In this document: one piece after another, positions 36,915 to 48,312 of the stretch
Layout: every line of letters starts with the position of its first letter
How positions within the stretch are numbered: position 1 is the stretch's first letter
Position numbers and translations under genes: made by a program
Origin: Perognathus longimembris pacificus
Lineage: Eukaryota; Chordata; Mammalia; Rodentia; Heteromyidae
DNA length: 64,000 nt
NCBI RefSeq assembly: GCF_023159225.1
Contig: NC_063162.1
Coordinates: 101,634,094-101,698,093 of the forward strand
Direction of reading: 5' to 3'
The notes under the pieces: generated by a model
The model's database searches: none
What the model was told of the DNA's origin: nothing
The model's input: the letters and a program-made list of their open reading frames with translations, nothing else

Positions 36915-37425
36915 CTGACCTAGATAATCCCTTTTGAAATTTAACAGTTGTTTACCACGGTCCCCGAGATAATCCCTGTAAAACTTAACAGTTGTTTACC
37001 ATCATCCTCTAGGTAAATCCATTAAAAATTTAACAGTTGTTTACCTCATACCCAAGATAGTCCCTTTAAAAACTTAATAGTGGTTTACCATCACCCCTAG
37101 GTAAATCCATTAAAAGTTTAATAGTTGTTTACCTCATCCCTGAGATAATCCCTTTACCAATTTGACAGTTATTTACCATCATCTCCAGATAATTCCTTTA
37201 ACAATTTAACAGTTGTTAACCATAATCCGCAGGTAAATCCTTTAAAATTTAACAGTTCTTTACTTCATCCCTGAGATAATCCCTTTAAAAACTTAATGGT
37301 TGTTTACTAAGGTCCCAAGGATAATCCATTTAACAACTTGTCAGTTGTTTACCATCATCTCAGATAATTCCTTTAACAAGTCTACAGTTGTTTATCATCA
37401 CCCCTAGGTAAATCCTTTAAAAATG
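36915..37425. repeat. ~44-bp unit minisatellite, about 12 copies
   Basis: Twelve diverged tandem units of about 42-48 bases. The unit is roughly GATAATCCCTTTAAAA, TTTAACAGTTG, TTTACCATCATCCC. Two subtypes recur, one with GAGATAATCC and one with AGGTAAATCC, partly alternating. Most units keep AACAGTTGTTTACC, which on the reverse strand contains GTAAACA (forkhead-like core) directly overlapping CAACTG (MYB/E-box-like core). The array adjoins the 3' end of a minus-strand L1. No protein is encoded. Confidence 0.93.
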
Positions 37426-37429
37426 CATG

Positions 37430-38050
37430 TTTCTCCCTCTTGATTTCCCTCTCCCCTGCCAAGTTGTATAGTTCATCTTCAACAGAGTGTCTAGCGAGTT
37501 TCACTGCTGCATAAATTCAACCTTTGTCCTACCATTGCTGTGTCCCTCTTACCTTCCCCAAACAGATAAACTTACATACAAGACAAAAGTTTGGAATTCA
37601 AAACAGCCACAAAACGGGAAAAACACAAAACAAAATAAAAATCACAAAAAGTGAAATCAAACCCTCTTGTTTCCATTTTTGAAGCTCATTTTGATAAATA
37701 TCATTTTATGTGATGGTATACACATAGCTATTGAGCCTTTGTGATCCTCTCCTAAGACTATCTTTCGTCAGTCTCACTGTGTGAATGTCTGGCATCCTGT
37801 TTAATTTGTCATGTCCAAGTGTAATTTTTTGTCTTTTACCATCCATTCTGTTTACTTGTAGATTTATAGGCACAATCTAATTAGTACAATGAGAGAAACC
37901 ATGCACTCTATGTTTCTTTGGGACTGGCTTCCTTCACTTAATATACAAGTCTTTCCATTTCCTCACAGATGGGGCAGTGACATTCTTTCTGTTGGAAGCA
38001 CAGAATTCCATTGTGTATATATACCACATTTTTCTATTCTTGGCTTCAAA
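37430..38050 (-). mobile_element. LINE-1 fragment (ORF2 end and 3' UTR)
   Basis: Minus-strand translation near 37940-38035 gives KMWYIYTMEFCASNRKNVTA, the ORF2 C-terminus also seen at 33579-34958. About 500 bases of 3' UTR follow down to the minisatellite. Confidence 0.75.
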
Positions 38051-38274
38051 AGGAATACTATCTTTCTTGTGTCTGGTCCTGGATCCACTCTGAGTAGCTA
38101 ACTGTAAAATTAGTAGTAAATGCATTTCTAGGTCTTTGAAAGGCTCAAGACTTTCTCTCTTTAAGTTTTCTGGTTGTCACAAATGATCTATGCTTTATCC
38201 TTACACATCTCAGATATCCTTTAGTCCTCACGTTGTCTATTTTCAGATTTACAACTGGCCTTAGGGGCTTATTG

Positions 38275-38477
38275 ATTTAATAAACATTTATTGAACCCTT
38301 TACAAAGCACAGTGTATACAACGAGCAGAAATTCCTGTTCTCTCAGACCTTTCAGTCCAAGAGAGGACAGAAAAGCAAGAAGATAAAACACATGATTTGT
38401 CAAATAATTATAAATGCTGTGAGATAAAAAGGAAGGCAGAAAGGGTGATAGGGATTATGTGTTCATGCATGTGTGAA

Positions 38478-38478
<1 letters not shown>
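38275..38478 (+). mobile_element. Ancient mammal-wide repeat fragment
   Basis: TTTAATAAACATTTATTGAA, CAAAGCACAGTGTATACAAC and ATTATAAATGCTGTGAGAT in the same order as at 23005-23280 and 58250-58745. Family uncertain. Confidence 0.45.

Positions 38479-38518
<40 letters not shown>
38479..38518. repeat. (GT)n microsatellite
   Basis: About 19 GT dinucleotides in the middle of an ancient repeat. Confidence 0.97.
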
Positions 38519-38520
<2 letters not shown>

Positions 38521-38615
38521 ATTGGTGTATATTTGGGGAGGTAGTTGACAGGGAAGCTGACCTAGGAGCCATAAGCTTCTTGTGGTCATATAAATAGGAT
38601 TAAAAATTATGCTGA

Positions 38616-38947
38616 AGCCAGGTGCCTGTGGCTTATGCTTGTAATTCTAGTTACTTAGGAGGCTGAGAATGAAAGAATGGTGATTTGAGGGCAGTGCAGG
38701 CATACATGTGAGACTCAACCTCCACCAGGGGAAGTTGCATACAGAGGTGTATACCTGTCATCCTAGCAACTTAAGGAAATCTAAAATAGGTGGATTTTTG
38801 TCCAGGTGTATTTCTGGGGAGGAGGTGAGATCCTATCTTAAAAATAACCAGTAAAGAACAGTGCTGAATGTGTGGCTCTGTGGTAGAGTGCCTACCTAGC
38901 AAGTGTGAGACACTAAATTCAAACCCTGGTTCTGATCCCCACCCCCC
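38616..38947 (+). mobile_element. B1-B1-ID trimeric SINE
   Basis: First B1 unit (GGTGCCTGTGGCTTATGCTT, GTGAGACTCAACC), second B1 unit (AGAGGTGTATACCTGTCATC, GAGATCCTATCTTAAAAAT) and ID-like unit (TGTGTGGCTCTGTGGTAGAG, box B AATTCAAACCC). This is the clearest example of the type. Confidence 0.7.
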
Positions 38948-38956
38948 AAATATAAG

Positions 38957-39205
38957 CTTTCTGGAGTCATGGCTCATACCTGTAATTCTAGAAACTCAGG
39001 AGGTTGATATCTGAGGATCAGGGTTTGAAATCAGCCTGTACAGGAAAGTCTATGAGACTCTTATCTACAGCTAACTACCAAAAAGCTGGAAGTAGGGCTG
39101 TGGCCCAAGTGATAGAGTGCTAGCCTTGAGCATAAAAGCTCAGAGGCTGTGCCCAGCCCCAGAGTTTGAGCCCTAGGACTGACACATACATAGATACACA
39201 CAAAG
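38957..39205 (+). mobile_element. B1-Geo composite SINE
   Basis: TCATGGCTCATACCTGTAAT head, CTATGAGACTCTTATC linker and the tRNA-like tail ending GAGCCCTAGGACTGACACA; the tail is an ACACATACATAG repeat. Confidence 0.82.
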
Positions 39206-39395
39206 TAAGCTGAAGTTGCTTTTGATGATTTCCAGAAATAGTGGTGTGGATTGTAAAGGCTGAGGAGTTGGTATCTTGGAGTACACAATTCCGTTTTTAT
39301 TCCTGTCAAAGGTAAAGTGATTCCTGTGAAAGGCAAAGTGGAGGGGTCTTTGATCTTTGTATGCGATCTTATCTTATCTGCTGAGCTTTCTTCTT

Positions 39396-40714
39396 TTTTT
39401 TAATAATTGTAATTCTTTTATTTATTTATTTATTTATTATTAATTGAACATAAATTTTTTACAAGGTGTTGTGCAAAGAGGGTGCAGTTACATAGTAGGG
39501 CAGTGTGTACATTTCTTGTGATATCTTACGTCCTGTTTTTCTATCCCTTGTCTAGGTCAGGTAGACATATATGCAATATACAATGTATCAAGAACATATA
39601 CAGTATTCACAGACTTGGTCTCTACTGTCTCTCCGTCTCCCCTTGTTAACAGTCATATATCAGGGAGATCATGCCCCTTTGTTTTCTGTGTTCTAGGCTT
39701 GTCTCACTCAACATTATTTGTTCGAGTTCTGACCATTTCCCTGCAAATAACAATATATTTCACCATTCCTAATCGCTATGTAGTATTCCATTGTGTATAA
39801 GTACCATATTTTTTGGATCCATTCGTCTGTGGAGGGGCATCTGGGTTGTTTCCATATTTTGGCTATTGTGAATTGTGCCGCGATAAACATGGAAGTACAA
39901 ATGTCTTTTTGATATCTTGGGTTTTGCTGTTTAGGAGAGATGCCTAGGAGTGGTATGGCTGGGTCATAGGGTAGGTCTATATTGAGCTTTTTGAGAAACC
40001 TCCATACTGTTCTCCAAAATGGTTGTACTAATTTGCACTCCCACCAACAATGGAGAAGGGTTCCTCTTTCCCCACAGCCCCTCCAGCATTTGTTGTTTCC
40101 TGAGTTCAGAGTATAGGCCATTCTAACTGGGGTGAGGTGGTATCTCAGGGTTGTTTTTATTTGCATTTCCTTTACTAGCAGGGATGTTGAGCATTTCCTC
40201 ATGTGTTTCTTTGCCATTTTTATATCTTCTCTTGTGAAGTCTCTCTTTAGCTCTTTTGCCCATTTCCTAATAGGTTTATTGGGCTTGGAGGGGCTTAGTT
40301 TTTTTGAGTTCTCTGTAGATGACAGATATCAGGCCTTTGTCTGTTGCTGTGCTGGTAAATATCCTTTCCCATATCGTTGGCTGTCTTTCTATTTTGGTGG
40401 CTATGACCTTAGCTGTGCAGAAACTTTTTAATTTGTAGTAGTCCCATTTGTCGAGTCTTTCCCCTATTTGTTGTACCCCTGGGACTCTATTCAGGAAGTT
40501 CCTTCCTGTGCCTATAAGTTCTAGTGTCTTTCCTACTCTGTCCTTCAGTAGTTTCAAGGATTCAGGTCTGATGTTGAGGTCCTTGATCCATTTTGAGTTG
40601 ATCTTGGTGCATGGTGATAGGCTTGGGTCTACTTTGAGTTTTCTGCATATGGCTGCCCAGTTCTCCCAGCACCAGTAGTTGAAGAGGCTATGTTTATTCC
40701 ATTGTATGTCTTTA
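39396..40714 (-). mobile_element. LINE-1, 5'-truncated, relatively young
   Basis: Flanked by a 14-bp duplication TGAGCTTTCTTCTT (39382-39395 and 40715-40728), so 1319 bp inserted with a T/(TTTA)n-type tail at 39396-39440. Two long minus-strand frames carry the ORF2 C-terminal third: [20 protein letters not shown] and [20 protein letters not shown]. The cysteine cluster [18 protein letters not shown] is the family's C-terminal zinc-knuckle-like motif. The frames are broken between about 40217 and 40276, and the reverse transcriptase core is absent, so it cannot be active. Confidence 0.93.
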
Positions 40715-40728
40715 TGAGCTTTCTTCTT

Positions 40729-40935
40729 GAGTTCCTGGTGACAAAACAAAAAGTAAAGACTTGAAAAATGTCCACATCTTGGGACTCAGGCCTGATAGCA
40801 TGGAGGAAGACAAAGAGGGGTGAGAGACAGGGAAGAAGAAGAGAAAAGATATAGAATTATGGAGGATATGATACAGTCCATCAGTTGCTCTCCCTTGAGC
40901 CAACTATCCTAAGATCTGATACCAAGATGTATTGC
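40729..40935. other. Non-coding spacer
   Basis: No feature seen. Confidence 0.5.
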
Positions 40936-40950
40936 AAGAAACTTAGTATA

Positions 40951-41145
40951 GGGCTGGGTATATGGCCTAGTGGCAAGAGTGCCTACCTCATATACATGAG
41001 GCCCTGGGTTCGATTCCCCAGCACCACATATACAGAAAATGGCCAGAAGTGGCGCTGTGGCTCAAGTGGCAGAGTGCTAGCCTTGAGCAAAAAGAAGCCA
41101 GGGACAGTGCTCAGGCCCTGAGTCCAAGCCCCAGGACTGGCCAAA
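40951..41145 (+). mobile_element. IDL-Geo SINE
   Basis: Complete copy with box B GGGTTCGATTCCCC. Perfect 15-bp duplication AAGAAACTTAGTATA (40936-40950 and 41146-41160). The A tail is very short. Confidence 0.93.
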
Positions 41146-41160
41146 AAGAAACTTAGTATA

Positions 41161-42254
41161 CATTACCATATGGCCTGACTGGGAGTAGAAGGTTTCCTCT
41201 CTTCCACCCGACTCTAGCACAGGGAGCTGACCCTCTCAGTTGATTCCTTCTTCCTTCCCTTCACAAGAAGCCTTCCTTCCCTCTAAGATTCATGTCTGCT
41301 AGGGAAAAAGAAGAATCTCATGGTTTTAGAAAAAATGTGATTTTTATCTCTGTTGAAATTTTCGATGAAAAAGAGTACTTTTTTAGAGTTTAGGGTTTTA
41401 ATTTTATTTTATTTTTCTTTTCAGTTGACTTTGAAAGAAAAGAACTCAAGAAAGAAAGAACTGGCTTTGTTGTTGATTTAGGAGTGAGATTGAATTTCTT
41501 GCATAATAGCCCAGCATACCAGAATGGGAAGTGTGGATCTTTCAGAGTTTGGGAAGAATGTGTTTGGCAGTAAATTTGCTGACTTGATCAAGAAGGTTCT
41601 CCCACTTTTCCAAAGGAGTGGAGAAAAAGAAAAGAAAAGATCCTGACAAGACCATTCCAAATCTTCCCTTTGATTATTGGTCCCTCTAGGCTGAATTAGT
41701 TGCTGTCTTCTCAATTTCCATAAAAAGGCAAAGAGAAGGCCAGAGCCTAGGGGCAGGGGGCCAATGACCTCATAGGAGAAACAGCAATGCACATATGATA
41801 AACATTTACTGAGTGTGTGATAAATGGGTAAATGCAAAGATAAAAGAAGGTAAGACAAAATAGATGGGTAAGAGGAAATTGAGGAAGTTCAGGGAGCCTG
41901 AGGAGCTTTGCATTAATCCTACACCAAGGTCAAGATTTAATTTCTAAATGAGGTTTATGAGCACTTGAAAAGGAACAGTCACCAAGACCCAACATGATGT
42001 CACCTGGTCTGATCCTGTCAGATGTCCCACTTGTAGAGTCTCTAGTATTGTAGAATGGGAGAAGATATTGTGGACATAATTTAAATGAATTTCAGAAAAG
42101 CAAACGAAGTCCCTCTTGATCGTTTTTTGTTTAAGATGGTGATTTTTGTAGTGTGAGAATCATTTTCAGTGGATAGAAAGCTTTATTTTTCAGATAGTGT
42201 TGGTGGGGATTATGATGTTTTTCTACCAATAATAAGGACTGTCTTGACCTATTA
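41161..42254. other. Non-coding flank, nothing recognised
   Basis: No gene seen; a short TTTTA-rich run occurs at 41398-41422. Confidence 0.5.
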
Positions 42255-43450
42255 ACATGGAAAAAATTTGTTTAGAAATAATTATAGATTCACAACAAAT
42301 AGTTTTATATATAGTTTGTGCACATCTTTTACTTAGTTTCTCAAAACTAGGAAGCTGGCATTAGTATAATCTACAGTTCATGCAGATTTTTCCAGTTTTA
42401 TAGGGATTCAAGGTGTATGTGGGAGTTTATGTGTAGCTCTATGTGACTTTGTTACATGTGAAGGTTCATGTAGTCAACACTGCAGGCAAGATCCAGACTT
42501 GTTCTGCTACCAGCCCCATCTTTCCATCCTTTATAGACACAGCCATTTCTCTCCATCCCTAGCCCAACCACCAGTGATTTGTTCTCTGTCTCTAATTTTA
42601 TTTCAAAATGTTATATAATTGAATCATAGTATTCTAAACCTTTTGAGAGTGAGCTTTTTCTTCATGTAATTCCATTGAAATCCATCGAGTTGTTGCCATT
42701 TTCTGCTCCTGAACAGTATTTGATTGTGCATCTATATTATTGTTTGTTTAACCACTTGGCTACTGAAGAAAATTTAGGTTGCTTCTGCCTAGCATGAATA
42801 AAGCTGTTAGCAACAAACATATATGAGATTTTGTGAGAACATAAGTTTTCATTGCTTTGAACCAAATTCCCAAGAGTACAATTGCTGGATTATATAGTAC
42901 TTGTATGTTTAGTTTGATTACGGTTTGCCAAATACTTATCCAGAGTGTCATACCATACAACCCCATCAGTAATGTTGGTGTGATCTAGTTTCTCAGCATC
43001 TTCACCAACATTGAGTAGTTTACTATTTTTTTAACTTCAGCCATGTTGATATGCCCATAGTAATAGCTCATTGTGATTTTAATTTCCATTTCCCAAAGTG
43101 ACAATGATGTGGAACATATTTTATATGCATATTTTATACCTATATAAAATATTTGGTAAAGTGTTCATTTATGTCTTTTGTGCATTTCAATTTTTCCAAT
43201 GGAATAAGTTTTATTTTTGTTTTTCAGAAAGAGTTTTATCAGGTAGCCCAAGTTGGCCTTGAACCTGTGATCCTCCTGCCTTAGCTTCCTGAGTTGCTGG
43301 GATTTTATGTGTGTACCACCATGCCTGGCACAATAGATGACTTTTTGTTGTTGAATTTTAAGAGATTTTATGTGCTGTAGTCTTTTATCAGACATATAAT
43401 TTGTAAATATTTTCTTTTCCAGTCTCATAATTTGTCTTTGTTTCATTTCA
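42255..43450 (-). mobile_element. Old LINE-1 (L1M type), 3' part
   Basis: The reversed 3' UTR (42255-42740) has the L1ME/L1MC-like layout (TTGTTACATGTGAAGG, CACCAGTGATTTGTTCTC). The ORF2 C-terminal part (42740-43450) recalls the reversed text of other L1s, for example GTACAATTGCTGGATTATAT. A B1 interrupts it at 43210-43332. Heavily mutated. Confidence 0.75.
43210..43332 (-). mobile_element. B1-like (7SL-derived) monomer
   Basis: Plus strand shows reversed 7SL hallmarks: GTTGGCCTTGAACCTGTGAT, CCTGAGTTGCTGGGATTTTA, CCACCATGCCTGGC. A plain monomer without a tRNA-like tail, inserted in the old L1. Confidence 0.8.
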
Positions 43451-43529
43451 AAACAGTCAATTCATCAATCAAGTATTGATGAATACCACTTTATCAGTTT
43501 TTTTAGGCAGAAGTTTAATGTGTGCTTGA

Positions 43530-43725
43530 GAATGTGGTCTTGAGCCAACCTCTTGGCTTCCAGTGCCAGCAGTACCTGAGCAACTTTAGGGATATCCCAT
43601 AAACTCTCTATGTCTCAGTTTCTCCATCTGTAAAATGGAATCAGTATTAGTACAGTCTTAGAGAGTTTTTGGAGTTCAATGACATAATTGAAACAGAACA
43701 CTTAGAACTGTGTTCAAAGAAATAT
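43530..43725 (+). mobile_element. MIR element
   Basis: Contains the MIR core-to-end text: TATGTCTCAGTTTCTCCATC, TGTAAAATGGAATCAGTATT and CACTTAGAACTGTG. Confidence 0.85.
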
Positions 43726-43794
43726 CACCTATAATTATTATAAAAACCTGACACAGGCTTAAAACCTGAGTAGTGACAGAACACAAAAAAATGG

Positions 43795-43950
43795 AAATGT
43801 GAAAAAAATGTTTGTTGGGGGAGAATGATGAAAGGAATAGCATTGATAAAAATGCACTGTACTCATAAACTGATCAGTCGAATTGAAACCCCTTTGTACA
43901 GCTACTCAAAGGTAATTAAAATATTTTACAAAGCAAAAACTCATATGTAC
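43795..43950 (+). mobile_element. LINE-1 3' UTR fragment
   Basis: GGGGGAGAATGATGAAAGG, GCACTGTACTCATAAACTGA and ACCCCTTTGTACAGCTACTC followed by an AAT-rich end. The reverse complement matches the modules at 32050-32250 and 44855-44990. Confidence 0.6.
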
Positions 43951-44854
43951 CCAAAAAGTACAGGTTAACATACATGAAACTTTTAACTTAAATTTCTGCT
44001 CAGTTTTTGTGCAGATATATATGCTTATAAATATATGTCTTCATTTGGAAATGGTGAGATTTACATAGGCTCAAGATAACAAGTGATTTAAATCTATTCT
44101 GTAAGAACCATAATCCATTGTTTAGAGCTATATAGATAACTCAAACTGAAATGTACTTTTCATATTCTTACTTAGATTTAGAAAGCAATGTCAATGATTC
44201 ATAGTCAGCTACTAGAAAATGACTGCTATTTCTGTGCAAGAAGAAAAATCAACTGTAATCAGGACATTGATAGAGTTATTAGCTATAGCTAGATGTGAGG
44301 ATCATGGAAATACTCCACTTCTCACTGATGGAGCCTGTGGGACCCTAGCCCTTGGTACCACCAACAGAGTCATGGTGGGGTGATCATTACCTGCTTTTGC
44401 TGACAATGAGGAAATGAGGACCTTACACACAAAGAAGAGTCAAGAGGAAGGGGAGGGAATACCCAAGAGTACCAGAAAGAAGCTGTTACAAATAATGTGT
44501 ATGTGGTGGGGAGGGGAGAGGCAGAGTGGCTCAGTTTGCTAAAGGTTAGACTCCCTGGACTAGACTATATTTATTACTTTGCCAGGAGACCACTGAGGAA
44601 TACCTTAATCTACCCAGTGTCTCTGTTCCTGAATTTTCTATTCTGCCACACAATGAGAATAGTGCTTGAAAGTTCTTTCAGCAAAATATGTGACATTATA
44701 TTATTCCAAATAATAATATACACATGACATCTACTTCCCTAGCTTACCAAATACACATATATTTTCATGCATTCTTTTTTTCTATAATGACTGTTCCTTT
44801 TGTTTTATTAACTTATTTTATTATCTTTAAATAATTGAGAGTTTCCATTTAACA
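43951..44854. other. Non-coding flank, nothing recognised
   Basis: No gene or classified repeat seen. Confidence 0.5.
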
Positions 44855-44990
44855 TCCACATTGATGTGAATAATGTATCTTGATCAGAGTCACCCTTCTA
44901 TCATTCTCCCATCCCTTCCCTATCCTTTCCTCGAGATTCCTATTTCCATTTTTACTTATGGGAACTTACATTTTTTTATACTGGGGATTT
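44855..44990 (-). mobile_element. LINE-1 3' UTR fragment
   Basis: AATGTATCTTGATCAGAGTC, CTATCATTCTCCCATCCCTT and a pyrimidine-rich stretch as at 32050-32250. Confidence 0.6.
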
Positions 44991-46104
44991 TGTATTAGCC
45001 ATTGCTTTTCAGCCATCCTTTTACTAGAATCTACTTTTAGGAACTAGCATAGCTAATCTCTCTCTCCTTCTACCCTGGGTCTTACCAAATTCCTTAACTA
45101 TTGTAGTTCCCTTTTTCACTTTATTGTGTTTCAACAGTGTAACATGGCTGGTTCTGAGAGGCTGGTTTGTCTTGGTAAGTGCTATATGTTTCTATTCTAA
45201 ATCACCAGACTTATCCTTCTCAGTTTGTACTGTTGCAAACCTTGTTTACTCCTCTTGTGCTCTGCTGTTGCCCACTATCTTTATGCCTGGAAGACACATG
45301 GCCTCAAGCTGGGAACACTGTCCAGGGTACTATCCATCTGAACCTCACCCAAGGAAATAAGCGTCATGCTGACTTAGAAAATAAACAAATGAACATTAGT
45401 TTGGGCTGTATGATAAAATATAAGTGCAGGCCTGTTTTACTCTAATTTCCACTAAAATTTTGTATACATTTTGGTGGAATGGGTTAAAGAAGAGACTTTT
45501 AAAACAGTACTGTACATAGATATATTATTTTTATGCAGAAAGCCACAGATTATTTAGCCTCCTTCATTTGGGAAGTGAATTCCACAAATAGGATCTGTAT
45601 TTCCCACTGGTTCTGTTTCTCTGGAGAATCCTGAGGAAGATACATGGATTATGGTATTAAAAAACATCCTTGGGGTTGGGATCTTGATACTTAAAGTTAT
45701 ACCTTGGTTAAAAAAATAAAAGCAAAGAGAGGCCCTCTTTTATTCTCTCAAACCCAGCCAGTAACTATAGAAAACCAAACTTCTGCAGAACAGGCTTTCT
45801 GTTATGGGTTGACCAAAATCTCCTTTCTGTTCTATTTGCCTGGGTGTTCCTACTGTATGGGTGGTCACGAAGTACTGAATGATGGGTGAAAAGAGAAGGC
45901 AACAGGGACTAAAAAGCATCAAGGCTTAATAATTTAAAGAACTACTTGCTTCAGTTGGAAAGTCACGTGTTTTCCAAGTGCTCTCTCACTGGGAGACAGT
46001 GTTGTTTCCAGGAAGCTGGCTGTGTGTGACTGGTATGGGGAAACTACATCCTACTCAACTGTCCTGCAGCTTGCTAGTAACTGAGTCATGATGTTCCTGG
46101 AATT
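44991..46104. other. Non-coding flank, nothing recognised
   Basis: No gene seen; small unsupported open frames only. Confidence 0.5.
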
Positions 46105-46117
46105 GCAAGGCATGGAT

Positions 46118-46333
46118 AGGGGCTGGGGATATGGCCTAGTGGCAAGAGTGCTTGCCTCGTATACATGAAGCCCTGGGTTTGATTCCCCAGCACCACGTAT
46201 ACAGAAAACGGCCAGAAGTGGCGCTGTGGTTCAAGTGGCAGAGTGCTAGCCTTGAGCAAAAAGAAGCCAGGGACAGTGCTCAGGCCCTGAGTCCAAGGCC
46301 CAGGACTGGCCAAAAAAAAACCAAAAAAACAAA
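46118..46333 (+). mobile_element. IDL-Geo SINE
   Basis: Complete copy, flanked by a 13-bp duplication GCAAGGCATGGAT (46105-46117 and 46334-46346). The tail is A9 then CCAAAAAAACAAA. Confidence 0.93.
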
Positions 46334-46544
46334 GCAAGGCATGGATGCATGGACATTCAAAGCTCTTCTAACACTGTGGGAGGAGTCTAGCCAAAGCTTG
46401 CAGGGGACCAATAGGCTGTCTAATTATATAATCTCTGGAATGAAGAGCACTTCCTCTAGAGGTTCAGATTGGGGGAGGGGGGCACATATAAGTGGTGGAC
46501 CTTTTGTGAAAGTTGGAGCCCTCCATTCCAACTCCTAGCTTTTT

Positions 46545-46705
46545 TTATAGTGATCCTCAACTTTAATGTGACTGCCAGTCACTGAGGCTGATTGTTTAAT
46601 AATGTAGATCCCTGAAAACCCCATCCAAATTATCCAATTGGTCTACATGGGAACCTAGGAATTCACATTTGACAGCCTGCTCCTAGATCTTGTTTTGAGA
46701 AGATT
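46545..46705 (+). mobile_element. MER5A-like hAT fragment
   Basis: GTGATCCTCAACTTTAATGT at one end, CCCTGAAAACCCCATCCAAA and CTAGGAATTCACATTTGACA further on; the order fits this non-autonomous Charlie family. Confidence 0.6.
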
Positions 46706-48077
46706 AATTCATATATAGAGGCTAGAAATTTGTTTTTTAGTAGTGACACTACTTACCTGAGATCCTGAGATCCAGGATAGAGGGGTTGTCCTGAAGTCTG
46801 GTTTAGAGGATCCTTCTCTGGCTTTCTAGTCACTTCTCATGGGCCAGGGAGAGGAAGGGCTCCAAGGAATTTGGCAACATGGAGACTTTGCTTAGCCTTC
46901 CAGATTATGAGCCATGTTCTGCTTTCTTGTTACGCTACTCATGCATTTTTCTATCACTGTTTTCTATTCTAGTACTTCTGTTCTCCTGGTCTCTGAAGTG
47001 TTCAGCGCTTTGTATTCTGCATTTGGGATATCTTGTCTGTTTATACTCAGTTCGCTGGTGATCTCAGTCAGTCTCATGGATTAAATAGTATCCAATACTT
47101 AAAATGTAAGTTCAAAGTGTATATTCTAGCCTTGGACTTGTTCAACTATAGGCTGATGTCCACTTGCTTCCTCATCTTCTCTGATATCTAACATGCCTCA
47201 AGTCAACATATCCAAAACTGAACTCACCTTACCTGTCACACCTGTTCTTCCACCTTTCCACTTGCTCAGGCTAAATATCTTGGAATTATCCTCTCTTTCT
47301 CCCACATCCTTCTGTTGACCCTCTCTCTCCCTCCTTCTGAAGAGTGTGCCTAGAGATTGATTACTTATTACTGTGACCATGTGTTCTATTCACCCTCACT
47401 CTGACAGCCACAGTGTCTGATTAGTGTCCCCATCTCTCGCAGTCTGTTTTTGAGACAGCAGCCAGCATGATCCAAGTGGCACTTGAAGCACAGTAGGCCT
47501 TCTTCTCCTGGAACCAACCCCCACCACTACCCCAAAGGTTCTTTGCTTTAAGTAGACTAAAAGCCAAGTCCTCAGGAGATCCCCAGGGAAGTGGGAAATA
47601 ACTTGACCCTTAGATCTTGCTTCCTACTTCCCTTCTTCCTCTCCTCCCATACTGAACGTTAGCATCCCCCCTCCCCCAAACTTAGGTCCTCAGCTCTTCC
47701 CATTAGCCCCTAGATCCACCCATACCTAAACTTCCTGCCCTAGAACTAAAATGGGCCACTTCTACTCACCATTAAGACCTACCTACTTCCTCTTTAGCCC
47801 CAGAGAAGCTACTACCTGGATAAGGTGTAGAAGCCAGATGCCATGTTGTTCCCTCTCCCATGGGAGATATGGCCCCACTAATAAACCTCCTTATAAACCT
47901 TCTTCTCCTGTCTGTGACTGTCTCCGCATGGTCCCCTGGGATGGCTGGGACATGTTCTTTCACTGAACACATCAGATGCCAGATCTTCTTCCTCAAACCG
48001 TATTTTGTGATGCCCTTATTTATTTTGTTTATTGGTTTCTCCTTTCTGTGTCATCCAAGCAGAATGCAAGTTTCAAG
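46706..48077. other. Non-coding flank, nothing recognised
   Basis: About 1.4 kb free of young repeats and relatively GC-rich at 47380-47960. No splice-supported gene seen. Confidence 0.45.
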
Positions 48078-48312
48078 ATTTTTGTTGTTTTTTGTTTTTG
48101 TTTTTGGTGTTTTGTTTTGTGCAAGAACTGAGGCTTGGACTCAGGGCCTGGGCACTATTTCCCTTAGCTTTTTCACTTAAGGCTGGGACTCTACCACTCG
48201 AGCCACTCTATCAGAGCTCTATTTCTGGCTTTTGGGTGGTTACTTGGAGGTAAGAGTTTCATGAACTTTCCAGCCTCTACTGGCTTCAAATCTTGATCCT
48301 CAGATCTTAGCA
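48078..48312 (-). mobile_element. B1-Geo composite SINE
   Basis: GTTTTTG-rich start is the reversed tail; then CTTGGACTCAGGGCCTGGGC, CTACCACTCGAGCCACTCTA and the reversed head CTTGATCCTCAGATCTTAGC. Confidence 0.8.

Noticed and set aside
36915..37425. CRISPR-like array of regular repeats
   Set aside because: Units are diverged and directly tandem, without unique spacers, in a mammalian genome; it is a minisatellite.
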